From: Gordionus sp. m RMFG-2023
Lineage: Eukaryota > Nematomorpha > Gordioida > Chordodea > Parachordodidae
Length of the DNA: 64,000 nucleotides
Direction: 5' to 3'
Assembly (NCBI RefSeq): GCF_954871325.1
Contig: NC_088775.1
Location: 977,473-1,041,472, forward strand
The translations under genes were made by a program, and so were the position numbers. Of the stretch, positions 37,936 through 49,190 are shown piece by piece. Every line of letters begins with the position of its first letter. Position 1 is the first letter of the stretch. The notes under the pieces were generated by a model. That model was given only the letters and a program-made list of their open reading frames with translations, ran no database searches and was not told the DNA's origin.

Positions 37936-40900
37936 ATGATGCCCCCATTAAAGAATGTTCGATCTTTTCTAATGAGTAGTTTGTGCGTCGCGATAGCGTT
38001 ATGGTGTCTAAACGTTTACGGAGAAGTCTATTATCAATATTCTTACAACAGTAAGACCGTTAAAAAAATTTATCATAAAATTTTCAATCAAAATATACTT
38101 GCCCTCTTATCTTAGATCATTATTTGAAAAATTCAAATAATTATACTCATGTTCCTTAGCCAGCTAGAGAGCATTCATCTGGTTTCTAAGAGACCCTGAT
38201 ATATTCTGGTTGGTGGTGTTTAAGTATTTTGCATATCATTTTTTTTTTTTTATTAAAGTCATTACAAATTATTTATATATATATATAAGTTAGCTTCAGT
38301 GTGTTTTTCCCTGAAACTTGTTGTTTTTACAACTTTTAAATAATTTTTTTTTTAAATAGGATATTATACTGGAAATAATATTCTATCATAAAATATTTAT
38401 ATAAAGGTTAACTAAAAGTGAAAAATAAATTTGAACTTAAATAAATGGAGAAAATTAATCCGAACAAAAAGAAAGAATTTAGTTTTTATATTTTAAACAA
38501 GATAAAAAATGTCAATTTTGTTTTAAGGCTGAGTTCATAAATTTTAAAAAATTAAAATTCACAAATTTTAACAAACTTTATTGAAAATAAATAAATATAA
38601 GCTATTTTAAATATAAAAATGAAAAAAAAACATGTCCAAAACACATTTCTAAGATATTATATAAATTTCAAAAAAATTTAACAAGATTTTGTTGAAACAA
38701 ATTAAAATAGATTTATATATATACATAAATCCAAATATCAACATGGACTGTAGAAATTTTATAAAATTATTATTTCCTGTTAAGTAATGATGGTTTAATT
38801 ATTTTTATCATTTCAATTATAAATAATTTTTATCCAAACACAACTTGCTAAATAATTTTAATTTTTTAAATGTGTCTGACACACATATTAGATAACCAGA
38901 GTTTTTAAAAGATACTTTTTAAATGAATTTAGATACAGATACATCGTCTAAAATAATATCTAGATACCGATATCTTAATCAAAAATCCATCTAGATACAG
39001 TAGATATTTGTATCTAGATCCTTTAACAACTCTGCAGATAACAATAAGAGAATTCGTAATTCCCATTATTTTTATTTAAACATTTATATTTAATTCCGGA
39101 TTTCCCAAAATGTAATAGATGCTATAGGTGTTAGGTAGTTAATAAATATTATATACAATCATATAAAACAAATAATAAATTCCCCCAATTATTTACAAAT
39201 ATGAGTTTTAATAAAATAAATTAAAATTTTTTTTTATTTCAAATGTTACCCCAACACCAATGATATTAATGAATATTATACGGACAGATGTTTTCCATAT
39301 GTTTGTCAATGAATGTGATTTGCTATGGTAGATTAATGCTTTTTTTTAAGTCACATTTGCCTTAGAACCGTTTAACAGCTGATTTCGATCTGTGTACAAT
39401 TTTAAACATTTAATACATGAAATATCGGTCTAGGTTAGTTATTCGTGTCATTAAACCCGCCAAAAGTCTGTTTGCGCAAGCGCCCGTCAAATGTACAGTG
39501 GAGATATTCAACTAATAGTGTTCTCACATTCCAAAATGATTGTTATTCCTCATATGTGCAAATTAGGAATTAAATAATGAAACGAAATTTAATTTAATTA
39601 TTTAAGGAATTATTTCGTTGATACTACTAATCTAGATAGATGATTCACTTATTAAAAGTTTGCATTATACATTGAAATCAGCTGTTAGTCAACACTTCAT
39701 TACTAATAGGTCGAAGTCATTAAAAGTGAAAGGCCTTTCGCATTTCGTTCTGAACGCCTTTCAATCGCGGACTTCGATGTATGCTTCATTACACCGCATT
39801 CACATTAAGCGCGAATTTGGGGGGCGAAGTATATAAAAATACTCAAAAAATACCTCATATTTTATGTATTTCGTCGCGATGTTCGCGTAAACTGTAAACG
39901 CAGGGGTAACCCCCTTCACTCATCTTTTTAGCGTAAAAGGTTTAATTCCCGTTAATTCAGGTTAACTATGAATGAGAGGGGGGGGGGGGGGGGTTATGCT
40001 ACATTTTAAAAAACAAATAGCCATATAAATAGTTTATTTCAGAGACCTACAGAGATATCATTTGCACGGTCCGGTCCGGGTCAAATTTTTTCCGGTCCGG
40101 TCCGGGTCAATTTTTTTCGGTCCGGTCCGGGTCCACTTTTTTCCGGTCCGGTCCGGGTCCAATTTTTTCCGGCCCGGTCAGGCCCGGATATTTAAAAAAA
40201 AATTCAGGCTCGACCCGAATTATTTTAAAAATATAATATATTTTAATTTTGAATTTTTATAGCTAATAACGGCGATTTCAAATATTAGTTTTTGAATAAT
40301 TGACTTTACTATGATATTACAAGAAAGGCTATTTTTAAAAAAATTTTTACGCACTTCATATATATAAATATATATATATATATATTTTAAAATTTGTGAT
40401 AATAATGATAATACATGGGGGAGGATGTGATTATTGCAAAGATAATGCGTGGTAGATAAAGAAATATATTAAACGGATAATGTAAACACCAAATATTCAT
40501 TATGTATTTGGATTGGTAGAGATAAGTAAAAAAAACAAATATCAAAATTGCGCTATTTAGCATTATACTTAAAAAAATTCCAAGCCAACATTAGATCCTT
40601 CGTCTAATTTTTGTACTGTCAACTACTAGCCAATATCAGGGTCTAGACAAATTTTGCATATTCTTCCTATTATAACCAAGTCAATTTTTTGGTATATAGT
40701 TCTCTGCATCACATGTTAACACGAATCTAACAGCTGTTTTATTTAAAGATACCGGATATGATTTTAAATATTCAGATGAAAGAATGTTTTTTTTTGTTTT
40801 GTCTTGTATTAAAATTTAGAGAAATGCTACGTGGATCTCCATGACCTTGACGATGAATTTAGCCCCGGCGAAATATATAACGCGCCGCCTCATATTTGTA

Positions 40901-41530
40901 TGGAATGCAAATGCGCTCACTATGGTGACGGATACATAATGCGGATGGATTGCGACGAGTAATTTCGTAAAACATTAGTTTTTTTGGCGGGAGATTTCGA
41001 ATCTGCCAGAATTTTTGACTCTTATAGTTAGCGGATAATTTGATGACGCGGCACATTCATTATTTTTTTTGCGAATAGTTCCGAGATATTTCCCCCGCTC
41101 AAAAATTTCCGATTAAAATGAAGTTGTCCATGAGATTAATCTCAGTTTGGGTTTATGTTCTTAAAAATCATATAATTTTTCTAATGTATATAGAACATTA
41201 CAATACTCACCGACCAATTCTTTCTTTCTTTCTTTCTTTCGTTCTTTCTTTCTTTCTATATGCCATTTTGTTGGCCATGCGATATTTCCTTAAAACCCAA
41301 TCGACTGAGTCGTTCGTTAAATAAGATCCATAAGTTAATCTATTTTTCTAATAAACTTTTCTTCTTATTTTTATGATAATGTTTTTTTCTTCTACAGATG
41401 CAAACCCAATAATTTCTCTTGCTACGCTTATTCGCAGGTGTCATATCCGGATTGTTGTCCAATCAAATGCCCCCATCGGCGACCCAGCCAATTAAAACGA
41501 AGCGACAATAATTTTTTATTGGATATTTGA
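37936..41530 (+). CDS. Secreted single-VWC-domain peptide, paralogue D
   Basis: Exons 37936-38050, 40820-40958 and 41398-41530 (TGA) join at phase 1 and 2 introns, giving 128 aa, the longest of the six. The start is MMPPLKNVRSFL, like B. The signal peptide core is LCVAIALWCLNVYG. The VWC domain has ten cysteines in the full pattern: C1, FSPGEIY, CMECKC, MDCDEC, FSC and YPDCCPIKC. Exon 2 encodes a longer C4-C5 loop (HYGDGYIMRM). The tail is long and strongly basic, with PHRRPSQLKRS, then NNFLLDI. Intron 2 is short (439 bp) and lacks the antisense LINE relic carried by B, C, E and F. Intron 1 (2.8 kb) holds a hAT-type MITE and a GC-rich MITE. Likely secreted; target unknown. Confidence 0.87.
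38897..39034. mobile_element. hAT-type MITE in intron 1 of gene D
   Basis: 138 bp, starting cagagtttttaaaag and ending ctttaacaactctg, flanked by tagataac (38889-38896) and cagataac (39035-39042), an 8-bp target duplication with one difference. Confidence 0.8.
40040..40290 (+). mobile_element. GC-rich MITE with internal CCGGTCCGG tandem units
   Basis: Begins cagagacctacagagatatc. Four units of roughly 26 bp built on cggtccggtccgggtc follow at 40067-40170, then an AT-rich arm shared with 8264-8533 (atggcgatttcaaatatt type). The right end is missing. Confidence 0.55.
41220..41258 (+). repeat. CTTT microsatellite in intron 2 of gene D
   Basis: About 39 bp of CTTT units with one interruption. 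Confidence 0.85.
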
Positions 41531-41671
41531 AATTTATGGACAATTAAACACGATTGAATTCGTTTTAAAATATATAAAAATTATTATTAAAAACATAATG
41601 GTGATAATATATTAAATTTATAAAAAAAACTTTTTTTTTTGTAATAGGGTTTCAAAACAGGTATGAAGGAT

Positions 41672-41751
<80 letters not shown>

Positions 41752-42109
41752 ATTGGGCGGGGTTTTTGGGTCTGACTAGGCTGTCTCGATTTCTAGAACC
41801 AAGGCGTGAAAATCGGTACAAAATTATTTTATAAAAATTAATGGATAAAATATTTAGATAAAATTAAAGAATTTTTCTTTCGTTTTGCCCTTGGAATTCG
41901 AGCTCGGTTTTAATTTTTTTTAATTTACCCGGGCCGGGTCGAGCCTGAAACGTTTTTTTTTTAAATATCCGGGCCGGCAAATGGTACCTATGTAAGATCG
42001 CCGAAAAAAAAAATACATTATTAAATTTTGAGTAGCATCGTAGAATAAGGCATTTTTGAACTAAATAATAAAAAAATATAATTTAAGCCTACATTTTGGA
42101 GATGGGGTT
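41531..42109. other. Intergenic between D and the relic unit
   Basis: Contains an AAAG microsatellite at 41671-41751 and a GC-rich MITE-like block near 41925-41985 (cccgggccgggtcgagcc). No gene seen. Confidence 0.5.
41671..41751 (+). repeat. AAAG microsatellite
   Basis: About 80 bp of AAAG units. Confidence 0.95.
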
Positions 42110-42205
42110 GGGCGGGCGTCTTCCGTGGATGAAATGGGATGTCCATATTATGGCACATGTCAATAACAACTTCGTGATTAGATAGAGCCTAGCTATTGGT
42201 TAAAT
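42110..42205 (-). pseudogene. Decayed first exon of a seventh VWC unit
   Basis: Minus-strand reading gives a signal-peptide core, LITKLLLTCAIIWTSHFIHG, very close to exon 1 of B, C and E. It sits next to an inverted copy of the upstream module (42640-44290), as expected for a gene pointing left. No matching exon 2 or 3 was found before gene D. It is broken and looks non-functional: a fossil of another family member. Confidence 0.7.
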
Positions 42206-42639
42206 CTAATTAGTGTAGACACAAGGTTGAATAAAAAATTTTTCTAAAATATTATGATAAAATTAACATATAAATGGTATTTAATAAATACGCCCAACCC
42301 AAATGTTGTGATATCAAGGAGATATGCAAATGATATAGATTGTTTTTTAGTTTGCATTCAAACTATCTTTTATATTTCCTACAATGGTGCTCCAGGCTTC
42401 ACAACTCAACTATATTTTATATTATTTAATTTATTTTTAAAATGGATTTTTTTTTTATGATTTAAATTTAAATAGTTAGTTTGTTATTTTTGTTTTTGTA
42501 TAAAAATCAGACGATATAAATTAATGAAGAAGTTAATTTGATGATGTCTTTTTTTCTTTCTTTCTTTCTTTCTTCTTTTCTTTCTCATAAAGATATACAT
42601 TTTATATTGATAATAAAGCAATCACTTCGATTGTACGTG

Positions 42640-44290
42640 TTACTAAATAAATTTCCCAACTTAATTTCTGAAAAATTAATTAGTTTCTCAATTTGTCACT
42701 ATGAATTTCAAAACACTCCTCCCTCCCACTCGACGAGGAACTTATTCTGTATTCTCTGGATTATCTTCTCTTCCGGTGATCCTTCGCAAATGAATCCAAA
42801 TCTATCTATAAGGATTTTTTAAAAATGGAAATATGTCTCCTTCCCATACTTAAAGCAAGTCACTTCGCACCTTCCCGTTAAATTATATTCAACTGGTTGA
42901 TGCACTCTACTCCTCTATTTTTACTTTAATTTGAGGTCTAATTATCTCTCTCTACCCAGGAATCACGTGTTATATTGTAATTTACTCATATTACACTCAT
43001 CTCGGACCTTTTGGCATGCTAGACATTTTTATGACAAACGTTTTACATCCCCCCCCCCTCTCCTCCTTAAAAAACTAAATATTTTCCTAGACCCATATAA
43101 AAGGTTACGATTCTCGAGTAATATCACTCGTAATTCTATCCGTCTCTCGCCTTTCCAGTTTATGTACAATCCTACATTCTTCTGTCCATGAAATTTACGG
43201 TTATCCGTTCCCTCTTTAATCATCTTCTGGTCCCATTGCCAGGTTTCTTTCCTGTTGAGCAACGGCAAACGTTTTCTTATAATCTTCATAATCCTACTCC
43301 CCCCCCCCTGATATATTCTTCTCTCGTGGATTTAGGTATAAACTCTTACCAATACTGTAAACCTTAGCCTTCCCTCCAGTAAAACCAATCCCCCCTCCTC
43401 CCATTCATTCCAACTTCTTTTCCCAGTGTCTAAGAAATGATTAGGCCATCAGATATATATATATATTGTTTTTTTTTTGTTAAGGATCATATTTTAAGCC
43501 CAAAAATATTTAAATTAACCTGTATCCTCGAGGAATCTGATGGAATAAAATTACTGGTATCCTTTTTCTCTTAACTCTATTTGAATGAATTCAGGAATAA
43601 TATTTTTAAACAGAAGTTGAAAACATTAATTGATTCAAAACATTTAAATCAATCTAGAATAATCGAGAAATGGGGGGGGGGATAGGAAAATTTAAAACTT
43701 TATATTTGAAACTTTAATTTTGTGTTTAAAACTTTATTTACATGATTAAGAAGATAAAAGTAAAATTAATTTAGTAATAATCGTAATATTATTCTTTTTA
43801 CAAATCTCATTGATTACAACATTTGTCAAAAAAACGTCATACATGAATAAACATATATTATCATCGTAAAAAGGTTCTGTTGATTGATCGATTTTTTATT
43901 TAACTCAAATTGTTATTGTAGCCTTTAAAAGATATTTTAATTTAAATTATTTTCAATGTTTAAATTTATCTTAAATTGATGTTACTATGTAAATGATGTC
44001 AATTACCTTATAACTGTATATACTATTCTTTTTTTATATTATTTCATTCTTTTTTACTTTAAATTTTGAAAATAAACTTTTTATTACAAACCTAGTTTTC
44101 TGTACTTTGTCACAAATATATAAGGTTCATATAATAATTAAGTATTTATTTATATAAGAATAGATGGTTTACTGAAAGTTCAATTCCTCTAAGAGAATGA
44201 ACTAGAACTAGTTGTCTTGAATAATAGTGGTAAAATTTGTCAAGGAATATCCATTTCAAAATACCAATCAAAATATTTTTATAAAAAAAT
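42640..44290 (-). repeat. Shared upstream module, inverted copy of the relic unit
   Basis: Reverse-complement match to 14750-16500 and 25650-27300: 'ttcaactggttgatgcactc', 'atggaatttacggttatccg' type, 'ctagaactagttgtc'. An open frame on the minus strand at 43289-43029 is not kept in other copies. A CTTT run lies at 42549-42585. Confidence 0.65.
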
Positions 44291-44636
44291 ATCAATAAAA
44301 TATATTAGTGTACCAATTACGCAAACTTAGTAATATACCTCTCAACCCCGTCATTCTTGACGGGTTATTAGCTAGAAACATATAATTATCTATATATCCA
44401 AAATATAATTTAACCTAATGTTTATATATATCAAAATCATTTACCTATCTCCTATATATATATAGCAGCCCAAGAGAACAGTAAAAATTAAATATTTGTA
44501 TGATCAAATTGTTATATAAAACTCATTTTTGATTTTTTAATTTTAAAATAAACATATTTTATTCAAGATATATATATATAAACCAAATATCTAATATTTT
44601 TTTAAAAAATAGAAATTATTATTATATTTTTTTAAA

Positions 44637-45075
44637 TAGTGTTGTTAAAAAGGGCTCGTTTGGAACAGATTTATAAGAACGGCTGACTGATATTCTATCC
44701 AGAATAATATTCCCAAGCCTCCAAGATTTTGTCTGCAGAAAGAACCAGGGATTGGATATCTATCAGCGAAAGCTCGAGGCTTAGCCAATATTTTTCTGGG
44801 CTAAAATATTGAGTAAGGCCGCGTTCATAGTGGATCCGATCAGACACGATTTAACAGCTGATCGATTTTTAAAATCGGTTCATGAGAATCAATTTTTCTT
44901 TATTAAAACCAATATTTCTTAGGTTATTATCATGTATAGAATTAAAGATAAAATTAATATTATAAAAAAAAAATCGATCTCATAAAACAGATCTTAAAAA
45001 ATCGATCAGCTGTTAAATAGTGTCGGATAGAGATCAACTATGAATGCGGCTTTAGCCTCAACACGAGCCTATGAG
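44637..45075. mobile_element. MITE of the AGTGTTGTTAAA family, interrupted by a second MITE
   Basis: Starts tagtgttgttaaaaagggct and keeps family landmarks (ctgcagaaagaaccag, ctaaaatattgag). It is split at gagTA by the 237-bp element at 44816-45052 and resumes with tagcctcaacacgagcc. Confidence 0.55.
44816..45052. mobile_element. MITE with approximately 60-70-bp TIRs and TA target duplication
   Basis: The left end aggccgcgttcatagtggat and the right end, reverse-complemented aagccgcattcatagttgat, share an extended inverted repeat through aacagctgatcgattttt. It is flanked by TA on both sides and inserted in the MITE starting at 44637. Confidence 0.7.
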
Positions 45076-45557
45076 AATGTGGAAGAATCTCTTAGTAAAT
45101 GTAGATGGCATTCCATATTTCACTTCGTAATGAACTTTAAAATTTATATCGTAATCCATATAAATAAATAAAATATTAATAAATAATAACGATTAATTTT
45201 AAATTTAAAAAAAAAAAATTCTGTCTAGATTGTAATTGTACATTTGTTTGTTTTTTTGGTTATTTCCATTATTTATTTTTTTTATTTTATTTTTTTTTGT
45301 TATTTTTTTGTTATTTTTTTTGTTATTTTTTTATGTTTTTTTTTGTTATTTTTTTATGATATTTTTTTTTATCAATTTTTTTTTTTTTCCGGTCATGGGA
45401 TACTTTATTTGAATATTTACTGATATGATATGATGTCAATATATATTAGCAAATAATTAATTTTTTAAGGTAAAATAAATAGAGGTGAAAAATTGTAGAA
45501 ATATAATTTACGGGAAAGGATAGGGGATAAAAAAAATGAAGCTTGGAAAATGGAAGG

Positions 45558-46595
45558 TTATTCAATGGAAGAGATGAAGCTTAGATAGTTGGCACGAATG
45601 ATGGCGGTAGCAAGCCTTTGGCGTAAGAAGAGGGATTCCTTTGGCTGGTCGTTTTTTCGCGAATCCGTTTGCGTAAATCTTTGAAAAAACGTTGAGCCTT
45701 GCTGTGAGAATGGTGCAGAGGCGATGGGTATGAATAAGAAAGAAGGGTCCAAGGAACTGTACTTTATGGTTTTGCGGGATTCAGCGAGGGCGAGGGCATC
45801 GACGTTATGGTTAGAAGGTGCATTTGGGTCAATGCAGGTGAAGTCCCAAACCAGGAGCTGACCCCTTGACCAGGGGATCAAGGACAGATTACATCGAGAC
45901 GTTTTCCGTCGGTTCTGAAAATTCCGGTTGGTTCTAGTCTAGATGGAATGCCTCCTGATTTGAGGGCGCGTAAAATGATGTCGTTGCATTTGGTGTGCCG
46001 CGAAAAGCGGCCACGACAAAAGCTACAATGGAGGCAGTGCCTACCCTTGCTGTCAACGCTGGTTTCGCAATGTTTGCATTGGTACGGAAGAACAATTTCG
46101 CAATTGAGCCGTAGTCCAATAGCAAATCTTAGCTCGTCAGCAGTGAGCAACAAATCGAGGTTGTTGGAGGGTATGGTTTCCAGAAACTCGTGACCAGATC
46201 CTTGGTTCAATTGGTGAAAAACTATGAGATCGTCGTCATGAAGGCTCGATTTTAGGTAAGCGACGGAGCCTTCGTTGAGTGGAATATCCCAATCTCTCTG
46301 TGAACATGAGGAGGGTCGTGGAGTATTTGGGACAACTCCGTTGTCCCAAATGGTCTGGGCTTCAGCTAATAGGGGGTCAGGGAAGTTGGAAAGCTGGCTA
46401 ATGTGTGAATCGGATGAAAGACGAGAGGCGATGAAACCACTGATGGAAAGAGTAAGAGGTGAGCGTAAGCCGATACCCCCGAGCTTGCATGAAAGTGATG
46501 CTTGTAACCATGAATTTTGGTTAAAGCGGAGATTAAGGATCTCTTCGGCAAGAGATTTGACGGAGATTTCAAAAGATATTAGTCGGGGAATTTGA
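45558..46595 (-). pseudogene. LINE endonuclease part
   Basis: Reading leftwards from about 46595: thumb-like region (EILNLRFNQNSWLQASLS), then DELRFAIGLRLNC, a Cys/His cluster (CKHCETSVDSKGRHCLHC, continued by FCRGRFSRHTKCN), LEPTGIFRTDGKRLDV, and, after a frame change near 45880, PWSRGQLLVWDFTCID. The GKRLD and LVWD residues fit the PD-(D/E)xK-type restriction-like endonuclease of such LINEs. It ends FISSIE then stop at 45558. Confidence 0.75.
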
Positions 46596-47690
46596 AAATT
46601 GAGGTGGATCGAAGGGCGTAAAGAATTTTAGGAATGTAATAGAAGTTTTTGAGGAGAAAAAAAGCTTGATGTGGAGGGAGAAACTTAGAGATGTTTTTGA
46701 AATGAAGTAAGCTGGATGATGCGTTAGTGAAGAAGTGATTGATGGATTCCAGGCCACCGACTGGAGAGCCGAGATGACTGAGGGATGAGAGTTCGGTTGT
46801 GTGGAAGTTGTGGTTGAATGGGATGGAGCAATGAAATGGGCAGATCTCAGTTTTTTGTTCATTGAGTGAGAGGCCGATAGCGTGGGAATGTGTTTTGATA
46901 ATGGTGAGTGCCTTATCAACCTCGTTAGGGGGACCGCAGAGTATTCCGTCATCAATGTACCAAGTATGCAGTGAAAGATTGCAGTTGGAAGAAATGTTTT
47001 TGACCATTGATTCCAATGCAGAAAAGTATCGACCCCAAACGATCGCCTTGTTGGATCCCTTCAGATGATGAAAGTAAATAGTTGTTGAATTGGAGATGAG
47101 ATGGCTTGGAGTAGCAAGAATGGAAGAATTGGGAAAAGGTGGGGAATGAGTGGTATATTTGTGGGAGAAAATGAGAGCGGCGAATGGAGTTGAAGGCGTT
47201 AGAGAAATCAATTTTAACGAGGATTTCGTTACTTGGGTTGGTTTGGAGATGGATACGAGTAGCGTGTGTGGCTATTTCGCAGCCTCCTTGGATGCCGATT
47301 CCAAGTTGATGAGGTGCTAGAATTAAGGCAGCGTTGTCCTTAATTTTGGAAGATATTAGCTTAGCGACAAGACGGCGAAATACGGTTCCGATTGCAATTG
47401 GGCGGATATCCTTATTAGGTTTTTCGAGTGCGATTAGTTTAGCGCCGAAAAAGAGTGGTCTGATAGACTCGAGAACGAGGCCGTGTGCTATTTTGTTACA
47501 AAATGTTGTTAAATTTTGTAAAATTGGGACCTGGCTGACTATGAGGGGGGGGGGGGATGTGAGATCCTGGAGGAAGATGGGACGAAGCCCATCGTAACCG
47601 GGAGAAGAGTCGTGATGGAAGGATAGAATAGATTTGCGCACCTCGGCGGGGGTGAAATCAGAAGGGAAAATATTGGGAGGAGGTGGAGGT
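46579..47690 (-). pseudogene. LINE reverse transcriptase part
   Basis: Motifs in order on the minus strand: SPGYDGLRP, IRPIAIGTVFRRLVAK, KIDFSNAFNSIRR (near 47185-47220), EGIQQGDRLGSILF, WYIDDGILCG (catalytic block near 46941-46963) and GLSLNEQKTE. A frame change separates the QQGD and YIDD blocks near 47000. The family reverse transcriptase copies LINE RNA at the target site; this copy is not intact. Confidence 0.85.
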
Positions 47691-47696
47691 ATGAAA

Positions 47697-48371
47697 TCAA
47701 CTCAGGGGGGGGGGGTGCTTTAGTTTGAGTCTGTTAAAACTTTCTTCGTTACTAGTGGCAAATGAATCATCAGAGGCTACTAAGCGAAGAGCTGATTTGA
47801 TGTTTAGGTTGTTAATTTTGTTGGAAATTAACTTTGCCTTTAATTGTAGGCTGGAAAGTTTTTTGGGTACATGAGAAGATGTTGTGGTTGTGAGGGTGAG
47901 GGGATGTAAGGTTGCGTCTTTAATTTGTTGGGTTAGAGATTTCTGAATCTCTGGATTGGGAGGTTGGAGAGTCGTGAAGGAAAATTTGAAGAGTTTGAGC
48001 CAATGATCGAGGGAGGAGAAGTTATTTAATAATAATTGAAGGCATGTGGAGAGGGCTTTGGCTACTTGTACTCTGGAGCCTTTGGGAATTTTAGAGATAA
48101 TGGGAGGTTTGTCGGATTTTAGGAAGTTGATGATGTCGCCATGGGTGGTTGGTTGGAGGGGAATAAATGTGTTTGATGTGGTTGGTATGTAGACACTGTT
48201 GGGTGAGGTGGAGGAGTGGCTGTGAGTAGAATAAATGGAAAGGGGATTTAGGAAGGGAGGAGAAGGACGCTTCCCGGACTCAGGACAAACGATGCCATTG
48301 GTTTTGTGTTTGGTGAAGAGGCCAGGTTTGGTGATTTTTATGTTTTTAGAGCATGCGGGACAGTGTACCAT
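47697..48371 (-). pseudogene. LINE N-terminal part with C2HC zinc finger
   Basis: A 224-codon open frame starting MVHCPACSKNIKI. C4, C7, a His near residue 22 and Cys near residue 29 form a C-x2-C..H..C finger, followed by a Ser/Pro-rich linker and a helical Lys-rich region. The frame closes at a poly-C run (G run 47705-47715 on plus), where the reading must shift to reach the reverse transcriptase. Confidence 0.7.
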
Positions 48372-48594
48372 TATGTGGATAAAGAAAGGTTGTTGTGTTG
48401 AGAATGGGGATGTGACAGAGACTAGGAAGAAATAATCTGCAGAGAATAATGATGTAAAGATAAGGTTATTAAATATGAGAGGAAAGAATGGGCATAAAGG
48501 TTGTTGGGGTTGGTTGGTGTTTGATAGAGGTTGGTTATTTGTTTTAATAAATGTAATGGTTAAAGTAAATAAAAGATTGAAAGACTGAGGAACA

Positions 48595-49190
48595 TATATA
48601 AAAGGGGGAAAAAAAGAAAATTATTTTGGGTATGTTTATAAAATGGAAAAGAAAAATTATGTTGTATTAATGGGGATATTACAAGGAATGTAAGATAATT
48701 TGAGTCTTGAAGAATATATATATAAGAAAGTAAAAAAAAAGAAAAGATTTTGGTTCAATTGTGAGGAATAAATGTGTACAAATAAAAAAAAATTATGCAT
48801 GTAAAAAGAGAGTTGTGATTATAAAAGAATAAAAAGATAAATATATATGTAAATTTTAAATTAGTTGAAATTTTGAATGTTGTTAAAAAGAAACAATATA
48901 TAAAAGGGAAGAAAAAAAAATTATTTTGGGTATGTTTATGAAAGGGAGAAGAAATATTATTTTTTATTAATGGGGATATAAAGAGGAATGTAAGAGAATT
49001 TGAGTCTTGAAGAGTATATAAATGAAAAAGTAAAAAGAAAAAAAAAATTAACTTGGTTCAATTGTGAGGAATAAAGTGTACAAAAAAAATGTGCATGTAA
49101 AAAGAGAATATGTGATTATAGTTGTGAATGAAAGAAAAAATAAATATATATATAAGTGTTAAATTAATTGAAAGCTAAATGTTGTTTAAA
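48595..49190 (-). repeat. Two tandem 300-bp units upstream of the LINE
   Basis: ttattttgggtatgttta occurs at 48621 and 48921, exactly 300 bp apart. The two units are collinear throughout (aatttgagtcttgaag, ggttcaattgtgaggaataa). A partial, more diverged third unit may follow to 49330. Confidence 0.85.

Larger units (their letters stand above)
38051..40819 (+). other. Intron 1 of gene D
   Basis: 2.8-kb intron, AT-rich, with the MITE at 38897-39034, a less AT-rich stretch at 39690-39920 of unknown origin, a 16-G run at 39978-39993, and the GC-rich MITE from 40040. No other exon recognised. Confidence 0.5.
45240..49190 (-). mobile_element. LINE with C-terminal restriction-like endonuclease
   Basis: A non-LTR retrotransposon read leftwards: two tandem 300-bp units (48595-49190) upstream, an N-terminal zinc finger, reverse transcriptase, then a Cys/His segment and restriction-like endonuclease ending at 45558. 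A 3' region follows, with an A-rich tail of aacaaaaaaaat-like units at about 45240-45400 (T-rich on the plus strand). The coding region needs at least four frame changes, so this copy is inactive, though motifs are well preserved. Enzyme layout matches early-branching endonuclease-type LINEs (R2/R4/NeSL/CRE-like grade). The exact clade is not determined. No target duplication was established. Confidence 0.8.

Noticed and set aside
40062-40262. Open frame rich in GPVRV repeats
   Set aside because: It is the tandem CCGGTCCGG part of a MITE in intron 1 of gene D.
43029-43289. 86-codon frame on the minus strand in the upstream module (also 15764-16063 and 26638-26880)
   Set aside because: Equivalent copies in the other modules are interrupted or read in other frames, and there is no start or splice support.
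46275-46595. 106-codon plus-strand frame within the LINE
   Set aside because: It is the opposite strand of the LINE coding region and has no independent support.
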